Assembly (NCBI GenBank): GCA_002449535.1
Contig: DJWZ01000151.1
Location: 1-24,155, forward strand
Direction: 5' to 3'
Source of the DNA: Prevotellaceae bacterium UBA7017
GTDB lineage: Bacteria > Bacteroidota > Bacteroidia > Bacteroidales > Bacteroidaceae
Length of the DNA: 24,155 bases
Below are positions 8,534 to 16,307 of this stretch, piece by piece; position 1 is the first letter of the stretch, and each line of letters opens with the position of its first letter. The position numbers and the translations under genes were made by a program. The notes below the pieces were generated by a model. The model did no database searches. It saw only the letters and a list, made by a program, of their open reading frames with translations, and was not told where the DNA came from.

Positions 8534-9661
8534 ATGAGATTTACATTATCATCTTCAGCGCTCAGCGCAAAATTGAGCATTTTATCAAAAGTTATCAATA
8601 CTAAGAATTCTTTGTCCATTTTGGATAGTTATCTTTTTGAAATCAAAGATGGACAACTTATTATTACAGCATCCGACAATGCAAACATGATGAAATGCCA
8701 CGTAGCCCTTTCAGATTATGAAGGCGAGGGAGCATTCTGTATTCCTAACCGCATTATTCAGGCAGCAGTAAAGGAACTTCCCGAGCAGCCACTTACGTTT
8801 GAGGTATCATCCCCAGATAATAGTGTAAAGGTTATTTATCAGAATGGTTCTTACCGTGTTGCTGGTCAAAGTGCTGATGATTATCCAAATCTGCAACCTA
8901 TTGAGAACAATTTTACTGAAATATCCCTTCCTGCTAATACTTTGGCTGCAAACATTCAACGTACAATGTTTGCTACTGCCAACGATGAACTCCGCATGGT
9001 CATGAATGGTCTGTACTTCGACCTACGTGAGGATAGTTTAAACATCGTTGCAAGTGATGGTCACAAGATGGTACGCAACATGATTTTCTCTTGCAAGACA
9101 GCAAATCCTTCTTCTTTTATACTGCCAAAGAAGCCTGCAGGTCTTCTGCGTTCTGTTCTTGATTTAAACGATGAAACAGAAATAAGTATTCGTTTCAACA
9201 ACAACAATGCAGAAATAAAATTTGCTGATGGTGTTCTTTCATGCCGTCTTATTGAGGGACGTTATCCAAATTATAGCAGCGTAATTCCTACAGACAACCC
9301 AAATGTTGTAAATATAGACCGTAAAGGATTGATGAGCGCATTGCGTCGCGTATTGCCATTTGCAAGCGAAAGCACACAATTGGTAAAGTTGCGTCTGACT
9401 CCAAATAATCTTGAACTATCTTCTGAAGACATTGATTTTGCAACAGCAGCTCACGAGAATTTGGTATGTGATTACAACGGAGCACAGATGAGCATAGGTT
9501 TTAAGGGTTCTGCAATTTTCGACATCTTAAACAATCTCAATAGTGATAGCGTAAGCATCGAATTGGGAGATCCAAGTCGTGCAGGAGTTATTCGTCCTAC
9601 TGAACAACCAGAAAACGAAGATGTCCTCATGCTTATTATGCCTATGTTATTAAGTGAGTAA
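8534..9661 (+). CDS. dnaN: DNA polymerase III sliding clamp (beta subunit)
   Basis: The beta clamp is a ring-shaped homodimer that tethers the replicative polymerase and many repair enzymes to DNA. The 375-residue length is typical. The N-terminus MRFTLSSSALSAKLSILSKV and segments such as ISLPANTLAANIQRTMFATA, NGLYFDLREDSLNIVASDGH and CRLIEGRYPNY are standard beta-clamp motifs spread over three clamp domains. The C-terminus NEDVLMLIMPMLLSE holds the usual hydrophobic partner-binding edge. It is the first gene of a plus-strand series of replication and repair genes, 11 bp before the exonuclease gene. No dnaA, recF or gyrB accompanies it, as they do in many other phyla, so proximity to oriC is not implied. 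Confidence 0.97.
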   Translation: MRFTLSSSALSAKLSILSKVINTKNSLSILDSYLFEIKDGQLIITASDNANMMKCHVALSDYEGEGAFCIPNRIIQAAVKELPEQPLTFEVSSPDNSVKVIYQNGSYRVAGQSADDYPNLQPIENNFTEISLPANTLAANIQRTMFATANDELRMVMNGLYFDLREDSLNIVASDGHKMVRNMIFSCKTANPSSFILPKKPAGLLRSVLDLNDETEISIRFNNNNAEIKFADGVLSCRLIEGRYPNYSSVIPTDNPNVVNIDRKGLMSALRRVLPFASESTQLVKLRLTPNNLELSSEDIDFATAAHENLVCDYNGAQMSIGFKGSAIFDILNNLNSDSVSIELGDPSRAGVIRPTEQPENEDVLMLIMPMLLSE

Positions 9662-9672
9662 TCTATATTAGG

Positions 9673-10476
9673 ATGAAACTGAATCTTAACAAGCCGCTGA
9701 TTATTTTTGATTTGGAGACTACCGGCCTTGACATTTCCAAGGACAGTATTATCCAGATTAGTTATATCAAGGTTGGAATTGACGGTAGTGAGGAACGAAA
9801 GAATTACTTTGTCAATCCTGGACGTCCTATTCCTCCTGAGATTACAGAGCTCACCCACATTACCAATGAAATGGTTGCCGATGCTCCAACATTCAAGCAA
9901 TTAGGTTCCACTCTGGCTCAAACCTTTAAGGGATGTGATTTTGCTGGATACAACAGCAATTTCTACGATATTCCTTTGTTGGCAGAGGAATTTTTAAGGG
10001 CAGGCATAAGCTTTGATTTCTCTAAATGCCGACTTATTGATGCTTGTACCATTTTCAAGCAGATGGAGAAGCGCAACCTTGCTGCAGCATATAAATTCTA
10101 TTGCGGCAGGAATATGGAAGATGACTTCCAAGCCCATCTTGCCAACGAAGATACAGAAGCAACATATCGTGTTCTTCAAGGGGAATTGGACAAATATGCA
10201 CCTGGAGCGAACGAGGATTCCAGCAAAGTCCTGAATAATAACATGGACGAACTTCATAATTTCTGCAACAAAGAAAAAAAAGTTGATTTTGCTGGTCGCA
10301 TGAAGTTTAATGAGAATGGCATAGAAGTTTTCAATTTCGGGAAGTACAAAGGCATCCCGGTAGTTGAAGTTCTCAAACGTGATCCTGGCTACTACAGTTG
10401 GATTCTTAATGGTGATTTTTCACTTGATACAAAGCAAGCTCTAACTCGAATCAGATTAAGGGAGCAGTCAAAATGA
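9673..10476 (+). CDS. DnaQ-like 3'-5' exonuclease with C-terminal QsrVF/DUF3820-type domain
   Basis: The N-terminal 170 residues form a DEDDh exonuclease domain. Motif I is IIFDLETTG (D13, E15). Motif II is FAGYNSNFYDIPLL (D99). Motif III has the His-x4-Asp spacing in HLANED (H155, D160). It would remove nucleotides from DNA 3' ends, as the epsilon proofreading subunit does, and its place directly behind dnaN fits that. The C-terminal part (about 218-262) contains FNFGKYKGIPVVEVLKRDPG and YYSWILNGDFS, the pattern of the small domain called putative quorum-sensing-regulated virulence factor (DUF3820), common after exonuclease domains in Bacteroidota. The stop overlaps the next start in an ATGA. 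Whether it proofreads for DnaE or acts in repair is open. Confidence 0.92.
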   Translation: MKLNLNKPLIIFDLETTGLDISKDSIIQISYIKVGIDGSEERKNYFVNPGRPIPPEITELTHITNEMVADAPTFKQLGSTLAQTFKGCDFAGYNSNFYDIPLLAEEFLRAGISFDFSKCRLIDACTIFKQMEKRNLAAAYKFYCGRNMEDDFQAHLANEDTEATYRVLQGELDKYAPGANEDSSKVLNNNMDELHNFCNKEKKVDFAGRMKFNENGIEVFNFGKYKGIPVVEVLKRDPGYYSWILNGDFSLDTKQALTRIRLREQSK

Positions 10477-11375
10477 GATGCATACTCCTTATTCTCTGCA
10501 CATTATTCCATTTCCTGACAGTTTCTGCTCAGGAATTGTCTGCTAAGGTGAATATCAATCATCAGCAGATACAAGGGACAGATAATGCTGTCTATGATGA
10601 ATTAAAGGAGAAACTGGAAGAATTTCTTAACACCCAGCATTGGACAACCCTGCAATTCCTGGAGCACGAACGAATATCCTGTTCGTTCAACATTACCGTT
10701 AAAGAATATAAGCGAGACGAAGGCATTTGGAATTGTACTTGCATGGTACAAGCCAATCGTCCTGTTTATAATTCTGCATACACTACTACAATATTCCAAT
10801 TCCAGGATAATGATTTCACTTTTTCATATCGTCAATTTGATAATCTGAATTATAACGAAGAGATTATTGACAACCAGCTTCTTGCTCTCTTTGCCTATTA
10901 TTCATATCTTATCATCGGTTTAGACCTTGATACCTTTTCTCCATCTGGAGGCAGTGATGTTCTCAACCGATGCCTGAATCTTACCAATAATGCCCAAAAC
11001 CTGGAATATCCAGGATGGAAGGCATATGACAGCAGGAAGAATCGTTTTGCCATTATCAATGACTATATGGAAGGTGCTATGGAGCCATTCCGCCAGTTGC
11101 AATACAACTATTACAGAAAGGGGCTGGACGAGATGGCAAACAATGCGGAACGTGGCAGAACAGAAATCAGTACCGCTATTACGGAGAACTTAGATAAGGC
11201 CCACAAAGACAGGTCCACGAGTATGTTGCCACAGATATGGACCGACTATAAGAAAGACGAGCTGGCAAATATCTATAAAGGCAAGGGAACATCCAAGGAA
11301 AAATCTCAGGTATATGATGTTCTTTTCTCCATCAATCCATCTCAAAGTAATTCCTGGGACAAAATAAAACAATAG
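10473..11375 (+). CDS. DUF4835 family secreted protein
   Basis: This 300-residue protein begins with a clear signal peptide, MRCILLILCTLFHFLTVSAQ, with cleavage expected after Ala19 (SAQ/E), so it acts in the periplasm or at the outer membrane. The following sequence (AKVNINHQQIQGTDNAVYDE, FNITVKEYKRDEGIWNCTCM, YYSYLIIGLDLDTFSPSGG, NRFAIINDYMEGAMEPFRQL) matches the DUF4835 family of Bacteroidota. As I recall, some databases relate this family to the type IX secretion component PorD; I cannot confirm that here. Its ATG overlaps the exonuclease stop (ATGA) and its own stop is 2 bp before recN, so it is translationally coupled on both sides. A secreted protein inside a DNA-repair operon is typical for this family's neighbourhood but unexplained. 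Confidence 0.88.
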   Translation: MRCILLILCTLFHFLTVSAQELSAKVNINHQQIQGTDNAVYDELKEKLEEFLNTQHWTTLQFLEHERISCSFNITVKEYKRDEGIWNCTCMVQANRPVYNSAYTTTIFQFQDNDFTFSYRQFDNLNYNEEIIDNQLLALFAYYSYLIIGLDLDTFSPSGGSDVLNRCLNLTNNAQNLEYPGWKAYDSRKNRFAIINDYMEGAMEPFRQLQYNYYRKGLDEMANNAERGRTEISTAITENLDKAHKDRSTSMLPQIWTDYKKDELANIYKGKGTSKEKSQVYDVLFSINPSQSNSWDKIKQ

Positions 11376-11377
11376 AT

Positions 11378-12985
11378 ATGCTGAAGCATCTATATATAAA
11401 GAACTATGCTCTTATTGATGAACTTGACATCGACTTCTTCCCTGGTTTCTCTGTAATTACGGGTGAAACCGGTGCTGGTAAGAGTATTATTCTTGGTGCC
11501 ATAAATCTCCTTCTCGGACAACGTGCCGACTCAAAGGTTGTCAAGCCAGAGCAAAGCAAATGTGTCATAGAAGGGACTTTTGTTGTTGACGGAACAGAAC
11601 ATATCATACGTCGTGAGCTATCTTCTGCCGGCAAAAGCCGTGGTTTTATTGATGATGAGCTTTCTACACTTCAAGAGATGCGTGACTACGGCGAAAGATT
11701 GCTTGATGTCCATTCCCAACACCAAAACCTACTTTTGCAGAAAGAAGATTTTCAACTTAGCGTGCTGGATATCATTGCTGGTAATAATCTGTCATCATAT
11801 ACCAGTGCCTATAATGCATATATTGATACCGAGAAGCAACTCAACAACCTCATTGCTGCCGACTCACAAGCCCACAAGGATGAGGAGCTGCTTCGCTTTC
11901 AGCTTGAGGAACTTGCTAATGCCAATCTCACTGCCGACGAACAGGAAGAGTTGGAACAAGAACAGCAGACAGTCTCACATGCCGAAGAAATCAAGTCCCT
12001 CTTATTCGAAGCCTGCACTATATTGTCTAATGATGACAATGGTGTGAATGACCTTTTGCGTCGTGCTTCACAAAATGTGGAATCTGCATCCAGGCTTTCT
12101 CCACAGCTCAACAGTCTTTCTGAGAGGTTAGAGTCGTCATACATTGAGATGAAGGATATTGCCGACGAACTCGAGAGGGAACTCGACAACATCTCTTTCG
12201 ACCCGCAGCGATTAGCTTTCATCAACGAGCGTCTCGACCTGATATACTCTCTGCAAAAGAAGCATGGTGTTACGACTCTTTCCGAATTACTTGACAAGCA
12301 GGAAGGATTGCAGCAAGCCATCGACTCTATTGATGGCAGAGGTGAAGAGATTGAAGCCTTGAAGCAGGAGGTTGCCAATCTGAAAGCAGAAGTAGAGAGG
12401 CAGGCAGAGGAACTTAGCAAATCACGTAAAAAGACCGTTGCTACTATTGAGAAGAATATCATTTCCCGTTTGGCTGATTTAGGTATGCCAAATGCCGTTT
12501 TCTCTGTCAGTGTTGAGGAGAAGCCCCTCTCCCACGACGGCAAGGACAAGGTTGCCTTCCTCTTCTCTGCCAACAAGGGCATGCCTCTGCGTCATGTCAG
12601 CCAAGTGGCATCTGGCGGTGAGATAGCTCGTCTTATGCTGGCGCTGAAGGCTTTGATAGGCGGTGCGGTAAAATTGCCTACCATTATCTTCGACGAGATT
12701 GACACAGGTGTCAGCGGTCGCATAGCAGAGCAGATGGCAAAGATTATGCACGAGATGGGTGAAAAGGAACGTCAGGTGATAAGCATCACGCATCTGCCAC
12801 AAATCGCAGCCCTCGGCACTCACCATTACAAGGTGGAAAAACACGAGACGCCATCTGGCACTACGACCTCCATAATGCGACAGCTCAACAAGGAGGAACG
12901 CATTCGCGAAATAGCACAGATGCTAAGCGGAGCAGATGTAACCGCTGCTGCTCTTGAGAATGCCAAACAGCTGATTGGAGAGTGA
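11378..12985 (+). CDS. recN: DNA double-strand break repair ATPase
   Basis: RecN is an SMC-like ATPase that gathers DNA ends during double-strand break repair. The 535-residue length is slightly short of the usual 550 or so but covers all parts. The N-terminal ATPase lobe carries Walker A in ITGETGAGKSIILGAINLLL (about residues 27-46). A long coiled-coil central region rich in Glu, Leu and Gln spans about 150-385. The C-terminal lobe has the ABC signature VASGGEIARLMLALK and Walker B PTIIFDEIDTGVSG, followed by the switch histidine in ISITHLPQIAALG. It starts 2 bp after the DUF4835 stop, so it is coupled to it. GC content rises through the gene towards its 3' end. Confidence 0.96.
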   Translation: MLKHLYIKNYALIDELDIDFFPGFSVITGETGAGKSIILGAINLLLGQRADSKVVKPEQSKCVIEGTFVVDGTEHIIRRELSSAGKSRGFIDDELSTLQEMRDYGERLLDVHSQHQNLLLQKEDFQLSVLDIIAGNNLSSYTSAYNAYIDTEKQLNNLIAADSQAHKDEELLRFQLEELANANLTADEQEELEQEQQTVSHAEEIKSLLFEACTILSNDDNGVNDLLRRASQNVESASRLSPQLNSLSERLESSYIEMKDIADELERELDNISFDPQRLAFINERLDLIYSLQKKHGVTTLSELLDKQEGLQQAIDSIDGRGEEIEALKQEVANLKAEVERQAEELSKSRKKTVATIEKNIISRLADLGMPNAVFSVSVEEKPLSHDGKDKVAFLFSANKGMPLRHVSQVASGGEIARLMLALKALIGGAVKLPTIIFDEIDTGVSGRIAEQMAKIMHEMGEKERQVISITHLPQIAALGTHHYKVEKHETPSGTTTSIMRQLNKEERIREIAQMLSGADVTAAALENAKQLIGE

Positions 12986-13053
12986 TACGTTCCCTTTTTA
13001 CCTCTGCTTTTAACTTCTGAAGCTTTATTATATATATATAATGTGTCTGCATC

Positions 13054-13656
13054 ATGGAAATAAAATCAGCCACCTTTACCATAAGTTCAGCAAAACTGTC
13101 CCAATGTCCTCAGGATGTCAAGATGGAGTTTGCCTTTATCGGCAGGAGTAATGTCGGTAAGTCAAGCCTTATCAACATGCTTACCAACCACAAAGGGCTT
13201 GCAAAGACCAGTGCCACCCCGGGCAAGACACTGCTCATAAACCATTTTCTCATCAATAACGAATGGTACATCGTTGACCTCCCCGGATACGGTTTTGCCA
13301 AGCGTTCAAAGAGTGTCCAGCGCGATATTGAGGATATGATTTCTTCCTACATTCTGCATCGTGAGCAGTTGGCGAACGTCTTCCTTCTCATTGATGTGCG
13401 CCATAATCCGCAGAAGATAGACATAGAATTCATGACATGGCTTGGCGAGAACGGCATACCTTTCTCCATTGTCTTTACGAAAGCCGACAAGCTTTCCGCC
13501 TCCCAGTTACGCAGCAATGTCGATAGCTACATGCAATCCCTTATGGAGGGATGGGAAGAGCTGCCCCCTCATTTTATTACCTCATCAGAAAAGAAGCAGG
13601 GACGTGAGCCTTTGCTTAACTATATAGAAGAAATCATTGGCAACACCCGTTCTTGA
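13054..13656 (+). CDS. engB: Ribosome biogenesis GTPase YihA/YsxC (EngB)
   Basis: EngB is an essential small GTPase needed for assembly of the large ribosomal subunit. The 200-residue protein has the complete G-domain motif set: G1 GRSNVGKSS (30-38), the switch region GLAKTSATPGKT with the G2 threonine, G3 DLPGYGFAK and G4 TKADK. The N-terminal segment ahead of G1 is typical for the family. A 68-bp gap separates it from recN and contains an alternating run TATATATATATA near 13029-13040, which may hold its own promoter, though no TAnnTTTG box stands out. Its last 20 bp overlap the start of the downstream ABC-F gene in another frame. The pairing of two ribosome-acting factors suggests a shared translation role. 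Confidence 0.96.
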   Translation: MEIKSATFTISSAKLSQCPQDVKMEFAFIGRSNVGKSSLINMLTNHKGLAKTSATPGKTLLINHFLINNEWYIVDLPGYGFAKRSKSVQRDIEDMISSYILHREQLANVFLLIDVRHNPQKIDIEFMTWLGENGIPFSIVFTKADKLSASQLRSNVDSYMQSLMEGWEELPPHFITSSEKKQGREPLLNYIEEIIGNTRS

Positions 13657-15430
13657 CATCCAGAATCTCTCCAAGCGTTTTGGGGAGCGCGTACTCTTCA
13701 AAGACATTTCCTTTTCCATTGCCGAGGGTCAGCGTGTCGGCTTGATTGCTCAGAATGGAACAGGTAAATCTACGCTTCTTTCACTGCTGACAGGTGACGA
13801 CACTCCCGATGCCGGAACAATCATCTATCGCAATGGCATCCGTACCGGTTTCCTGCGTCAGGAGCCACGTTTTCCGCAAGATGCCACTGTGCTGGAGGCT
13901 TGTTTCTCGGGTGTCAATCCTGATGATGACACACGCCTGAAGGCAAAGCAGATACTCACGCAGCTGCGCATCACCGACATGGAGCAGCCCGTACACCAAC
14001 TTTCCGGCGGACAGCAGAAACGTGTGGCATTGGCGCAGGTGCTGATTTCCAATCCCGACTTCCTGATACTCGACGAGCCTACCAACCACCTTGACCTCGA
14101 GATGGTGATATGGCTTGAAAACTTCCTGTCGCGTGGCAACAAGACTATCCTCATGGTGACACACGACAGGTTTTTCCTTGACAATGTATGCTCTATAATC
14201 TTGGAACTCGAAGACCAGACCATCTACTCCTATCGCGGCTCGTATTCCTATTACCTCGAAAAGCGCCAACAGCGCATCGACACGATGGTGGCGAGCATAC
14301 AGCATGCCAACAACCTCTATCGCCGCGAGCTGGAATGGATGCGACGCCAGCCACAGGCACGCGGCCACAAGGCAAAGTATCGTGAGGATGCTTTCTATGA
14401 GCTTGAGAAACTTGCCAAGACACGCATAGAGGAACGCCAGGTGTCGCTGAAGTCGAAGAATGTATATATCGGTTCCAAAATCTTCGAGAGCCAGTATGTC
14501 TCCAAGTCGTTCGGCGACAAGGTGATACTGAAGGACTTTTACTATAACTTCGCCCGTTTCGAGAAGATGGGCATCGTGGGCAACAACGGCTCGGGTAAAT
14601 CCACCTTCCTGAAACTGCTCCTTGGAGTCATACCTCCCGACAGCGGCAGGTTCGACATCGGCGACACGGTGCAGTTTGGATATTTCTCACAAGACGGCTT
14701 GCAGTTTGACGAGCAGCAGAAGGTCATCGACATTGTCCGCGACATTGCAGAATACATCGACCTCGGTCAGGGGCGGCAATATTCCGCTTCGCAGTTGCTG
14801 CAGCATTTCCTCTTTACCCCCGAGCAGCAATACAACTACGTCTATAAGCTCTCTGGCGGCGAGAAGCGCAAGCTATATCTCTGCACGGTATTGATGCGCA
14901 ATCCCAACTTCCTTGTCCTCGACGAGCCTACGAACGACCTCGACATCAAGACGCTGCAGATACTGGAGGATTACCTGCAGAACTTCCCCGGCTGCGTCAT
15001 CGTCGTCAGCCACGACAGGTATTTCATGGACAAGATTGTTGACCACCTCCTTATCTTCCACGGCAACGGCGAGATTCAGGACTTCCCTGGCAACTACACG
15101 CAGTATCGTGAGTGGAAGAAGCTGCAGCCGAAGGAGAAAGAGAACCCCACCCCCAGCCCCTCCCAAATGGAGGGGAGGCAAAATTCAAAAGCATCTTACC
15201 GCAATGACACCCGTCGGCGGTTGTCGTATAAGGAGAAACAGGAGTTCCAGCAGTTGGAGCACGATATTGAGGAGCTGACGCGTGAGAAGGCAGCTGCCGA
15301 AGAGGCACTGTCGTCGGGCACGTTGTCTGTTGAGGAAATTACGAAACTCTCCGAACGCTTTCAGGTGGTCACCCAACTACTCGACGAAAAAGAAATGCGT
15401 TGGTTAGAGTTGGCAGAACTACAATCATAA
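13637..15430 (+). CDS. ABC-F family ATPase (Uup/EttA-like ribosome-associated)
   Basis: ABC-F proteins are soluble, with two ATPase domains and no membrane part, and act on ribosomes or in tolerance of translation stress. Domain 1 shows Walker A in AQNGTGKST (38-46), signature LSGGQQKRVALAQ and Walker B FLILDEPTNHLD. Domain 2 shows GNNGSGKSTFL, LSGGEKRKLYL and FLVLDEPTNDLD. Between them is the charged arm and linker (RRELEWMRRQPQARGHKAKY). A C-terminal coiled coil (about 535-595) is Uup-like. The start must be TTG at 13637: an in-frame stop (TAG, 13625-13627) blocks upstream starts, and no ATG occurs before the conserved N-terminus. This overlaps engB by 20 bp and implies coupling. Residues about 503-514 (PTPSPSQMEG) come from an inserted repeat. 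Antibiotic resistance is possible for some ABC-F members but not indicated here. Confidence 0.92.
   Translation: MATPVLDIQNLSKRFGERVLFKDISFSIAEGQRVGLIAQNGTGKSTLLSLLTGDDTPDAGTIIYRNGIRTGFLRQEPRFPQDATVLEACFSGVNPDDDTRLKAKQILTQLRITDMEQPVHQLSGGQQKRVALAQVLISNPDFLILDEPTNHLDLEMVIWLENFLSRGNKTILMVTHDRFFLDNVCSIILELEDQTIYSYRGSYSYYLEKRQQRIDTMVASIQHANNLYRRELEWMRRQPQARGHKAKYREDAFYELEKLAKTRIEERQVSLKSKNVYIGSKIFESQYVSKSFGDKVILKDFYYNFARFEKMGIVGNNGSGKSTFLKLLLGVIPPDSGRFDIGDTVQFGYFSQDGLQFDEQQKVIDIVRDIAEYIDLGQGRQYSASQLLQHFLFTPEQQYNYVYKLSGGEKRKLYLCTVLMRNPNFLVLDEPTNDLDIKTLQILEDYLQNFPGCVIVVSHDRYFMDKIVDHLLIFHGNGEIQDFPGNYTQYREWKKLQPKEKENPTPSPSQMEGRQNSKASYRNDTRRRLSYKEKQEFQQLEHDIEELTREKAAAEEALSSGTLSVEEITKLSERFQVVTQLLDEKEMRWLELAELQS
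15144..15177 (+). repeat. 34-bp hairpin element, copy 1 (in frame within the ABC-F gene)
   Basis: This segment is identical over 34 bp to 16152-16185. It consists of a C-rich arm (ACCCCACCCCCAG) followed by a perfect 7-bp inverted repeat, CCCCTCC at 15157-15163 and GGAGGGG at 15169-15175, with loop CAAAT. It is read in frame as PTPSPSQMEGR in the linker between the second ATPase domain and the C-terminal coiled coil. That is a tolerant place for extra residues. I recall similar CCCC-rich palindromes being scattered in Bacteroidota genomes. Confidence 0.85.
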
Positions 15431-15460
15431 TGCATAATTCATAATGCATAATTCATAATT
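15426..15460 (+). repeat. Heptamer tandem repeat CATAATG/CATAATT (5 copies)
   Basis: Five consecutive 7-bp units alternate as CATAATG, CATAATT, CATAATG, CATAATT, CATAATT. They include the ABC-F stop codon and fill the gap to the methyltransferase start at 15464. The array can equally be written as a 14-bp unit repeated 2.5 times. It has the same 7-bp period as the arrays at 16189-16231 and 16308-16342, though the unit sequence differs. Confidence 0.9.
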
Positions 15461-15463
15461 TTA

Positions 15464-16306
15464 ATGCTTAGCAAACAGAAGATAAAGTTCATCCGCTCTC
15501 TTGAGCAGAAGAAATTCCGCAAGAAGGAGAATGCCTTCCTTGCCGAAGGTCCCAAGTGTGTCAACGACCTGCTCCAAGCCGGTTTCTCTCCTCGCATGCT
15601 GATACACACCTCCGTTTGGGAATGTCCTGTCGGTCTGTCTGCCAAGGTAGAAGACATCCTTGTTTCCGACGAGGAGCTGTGCAAGGTGTCGCTGCTTCAG
15701 CATCCGCAGCAGGTACTGGGGGTCTTTGATATACCTTCCGTCTCCACGTCACGCATCTCCGACGCGCCGGCGACGGAACTGGTCCTTGCGCTCGACAGTG
15801 TGCAAGACCCAGGCAATCTGGGTACCATCATACGCACGGCGGACTGGTTTGGCATCCGTAACATCGTCTGCACCGCAGGCACTGCCGATGCCTATAATCC
15901 GAAGGTGGTACAGGCTACGATGGGCAGCATAGCGCGTCTGGACATCACGTATTTCGACACGCTATGCGACTACCTCTCTACCCTGCCCCCTGCCACTCCC
16001 GTCTATGGCGCGGTGCTCGACGGCGAGAACATCTACACCTCCACGCTCTCCCCTCATGGCGTCATCATCATGGGCAACGAAGGCAACGGCATCTCTGCCC
16101 CCGTCCGCGAAATGCTGACGCACAAGCTGCTCATTCCGCAAGGCGGAGGTGACCCCACCCCCAGCCCCTCCCAAATGGAGGGGAGAATGGTCAAAGGTCA
16201 AAGCTGTCAACTGTCAACTGTCACCTGTCAACTATCTACCGCCGAGAGCCTTAATGTCTCGATAGCCACTGCCATCATCCTATCGGAGTTTAGGAGACGG
16301 GGGTAA
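15464..16306 (+). CDS. TrmH/SpoU-family RNA 2'-O-methyltransferase with internal insertion
   Basis: SPOUT-fold enzymes of this family methylate the 2'-OH of a nucleotide in rRNA or tRNA using S-adenosylmethionine. The N-terminal substrate-binding part (KQKIKFIRSLEQKKFRKKEN, AFLAEGPKCVNDLL) is of the Bacteroidota TrmH-like type. Motif 1 is LDSVQDPGNLGTIIRTADW, motif 2 is VIIMGNEGNGIS, and motif 3 is ESLNVSIATAIILSEFRR at the C-terminus. Between motifs 2 and 3, residues about 230-259 (DPTPSPSQMEG and then KGQSCQLSTVTCQLST) derive from a hairpin element plus heptamer repeats. This lengthens the protein to 280 residues against an expected 250 or so. The frame stays open and motif 3 is intact, so the enzyme may still work. 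It ends the plus-strand series ahead of a strong hairpin terminator. Confidence 0.9.
   Translation: MLSKQKIKFIRSLEQKKFRKKENAFLAEGPKCVNDLLQAGFSPRMLIHTSVWECPVGLSAKVEDILVSDEELCKVSLLQHPQQVLGVFDIPSVSTSRISDAPATELVLALDSVQDPGNLGTIIRTADWFGIRNIVCTAGTADAYNPKVVQATMGSIARLDITYFDTLCDYLSTLPPATPVYGAVLDGENIYTSTLSPHGVIIMGNEGNGISAPVREMLTHKLLIPQGGGDPTPSPSQMEGRMVKGQSCQLSTVTCQLSTAESLNVSIATAIILSEFRRRG
16152..16185 (+). repeat. 34-bp hairpin element, copy 2 (in frame within the methyltransferase gene)
   Basis: It is identical to 15144-15177 over 34 bp, with the flanks differing immediately outside. It carries the same 7-bp stem (CCCCTCC, loop CAAAT, GGAGGGG) and the same reading frame, so it again encodes PTPSPSQMEGR. 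It lies between SPOUT motifs 2 and 3 and is followed directly by heptamer repeats that are also translated. Confidence 0.88.
16189..16231 (+). repeat. Translated heptamer repeats GGTCAAA x2 then CTGTCAA x4
   Basis: Two units of GGTCAAA (16189-16202) are followed, after one G, by CTGTCAA, CTGTCAA, CTGTCAC, CTGTCAA (16204-16231). They are read as VKGQSCQLSTVTCQLST within the methyltransferase. Because 7 is not a multiple of 3, gain or loss of a unit would shift the frame. Confidence 0.88.
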
Positions 16307-16307
16307 C

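Noticed and set aside
13029..13040. Alternating TA run between recN and engB as a terminator
   Set aside because: It is a perfect TA alternation without GC stem or T tail; it may simply be part of an AT-rich promoter region.
13781..14368. Antisense open frame across the ABC-F gene
   Set aside because: Long open frames opposite this GC-richer gene follow from its codon use; the sequence has no family features and lies wholly within a well-supported gene.
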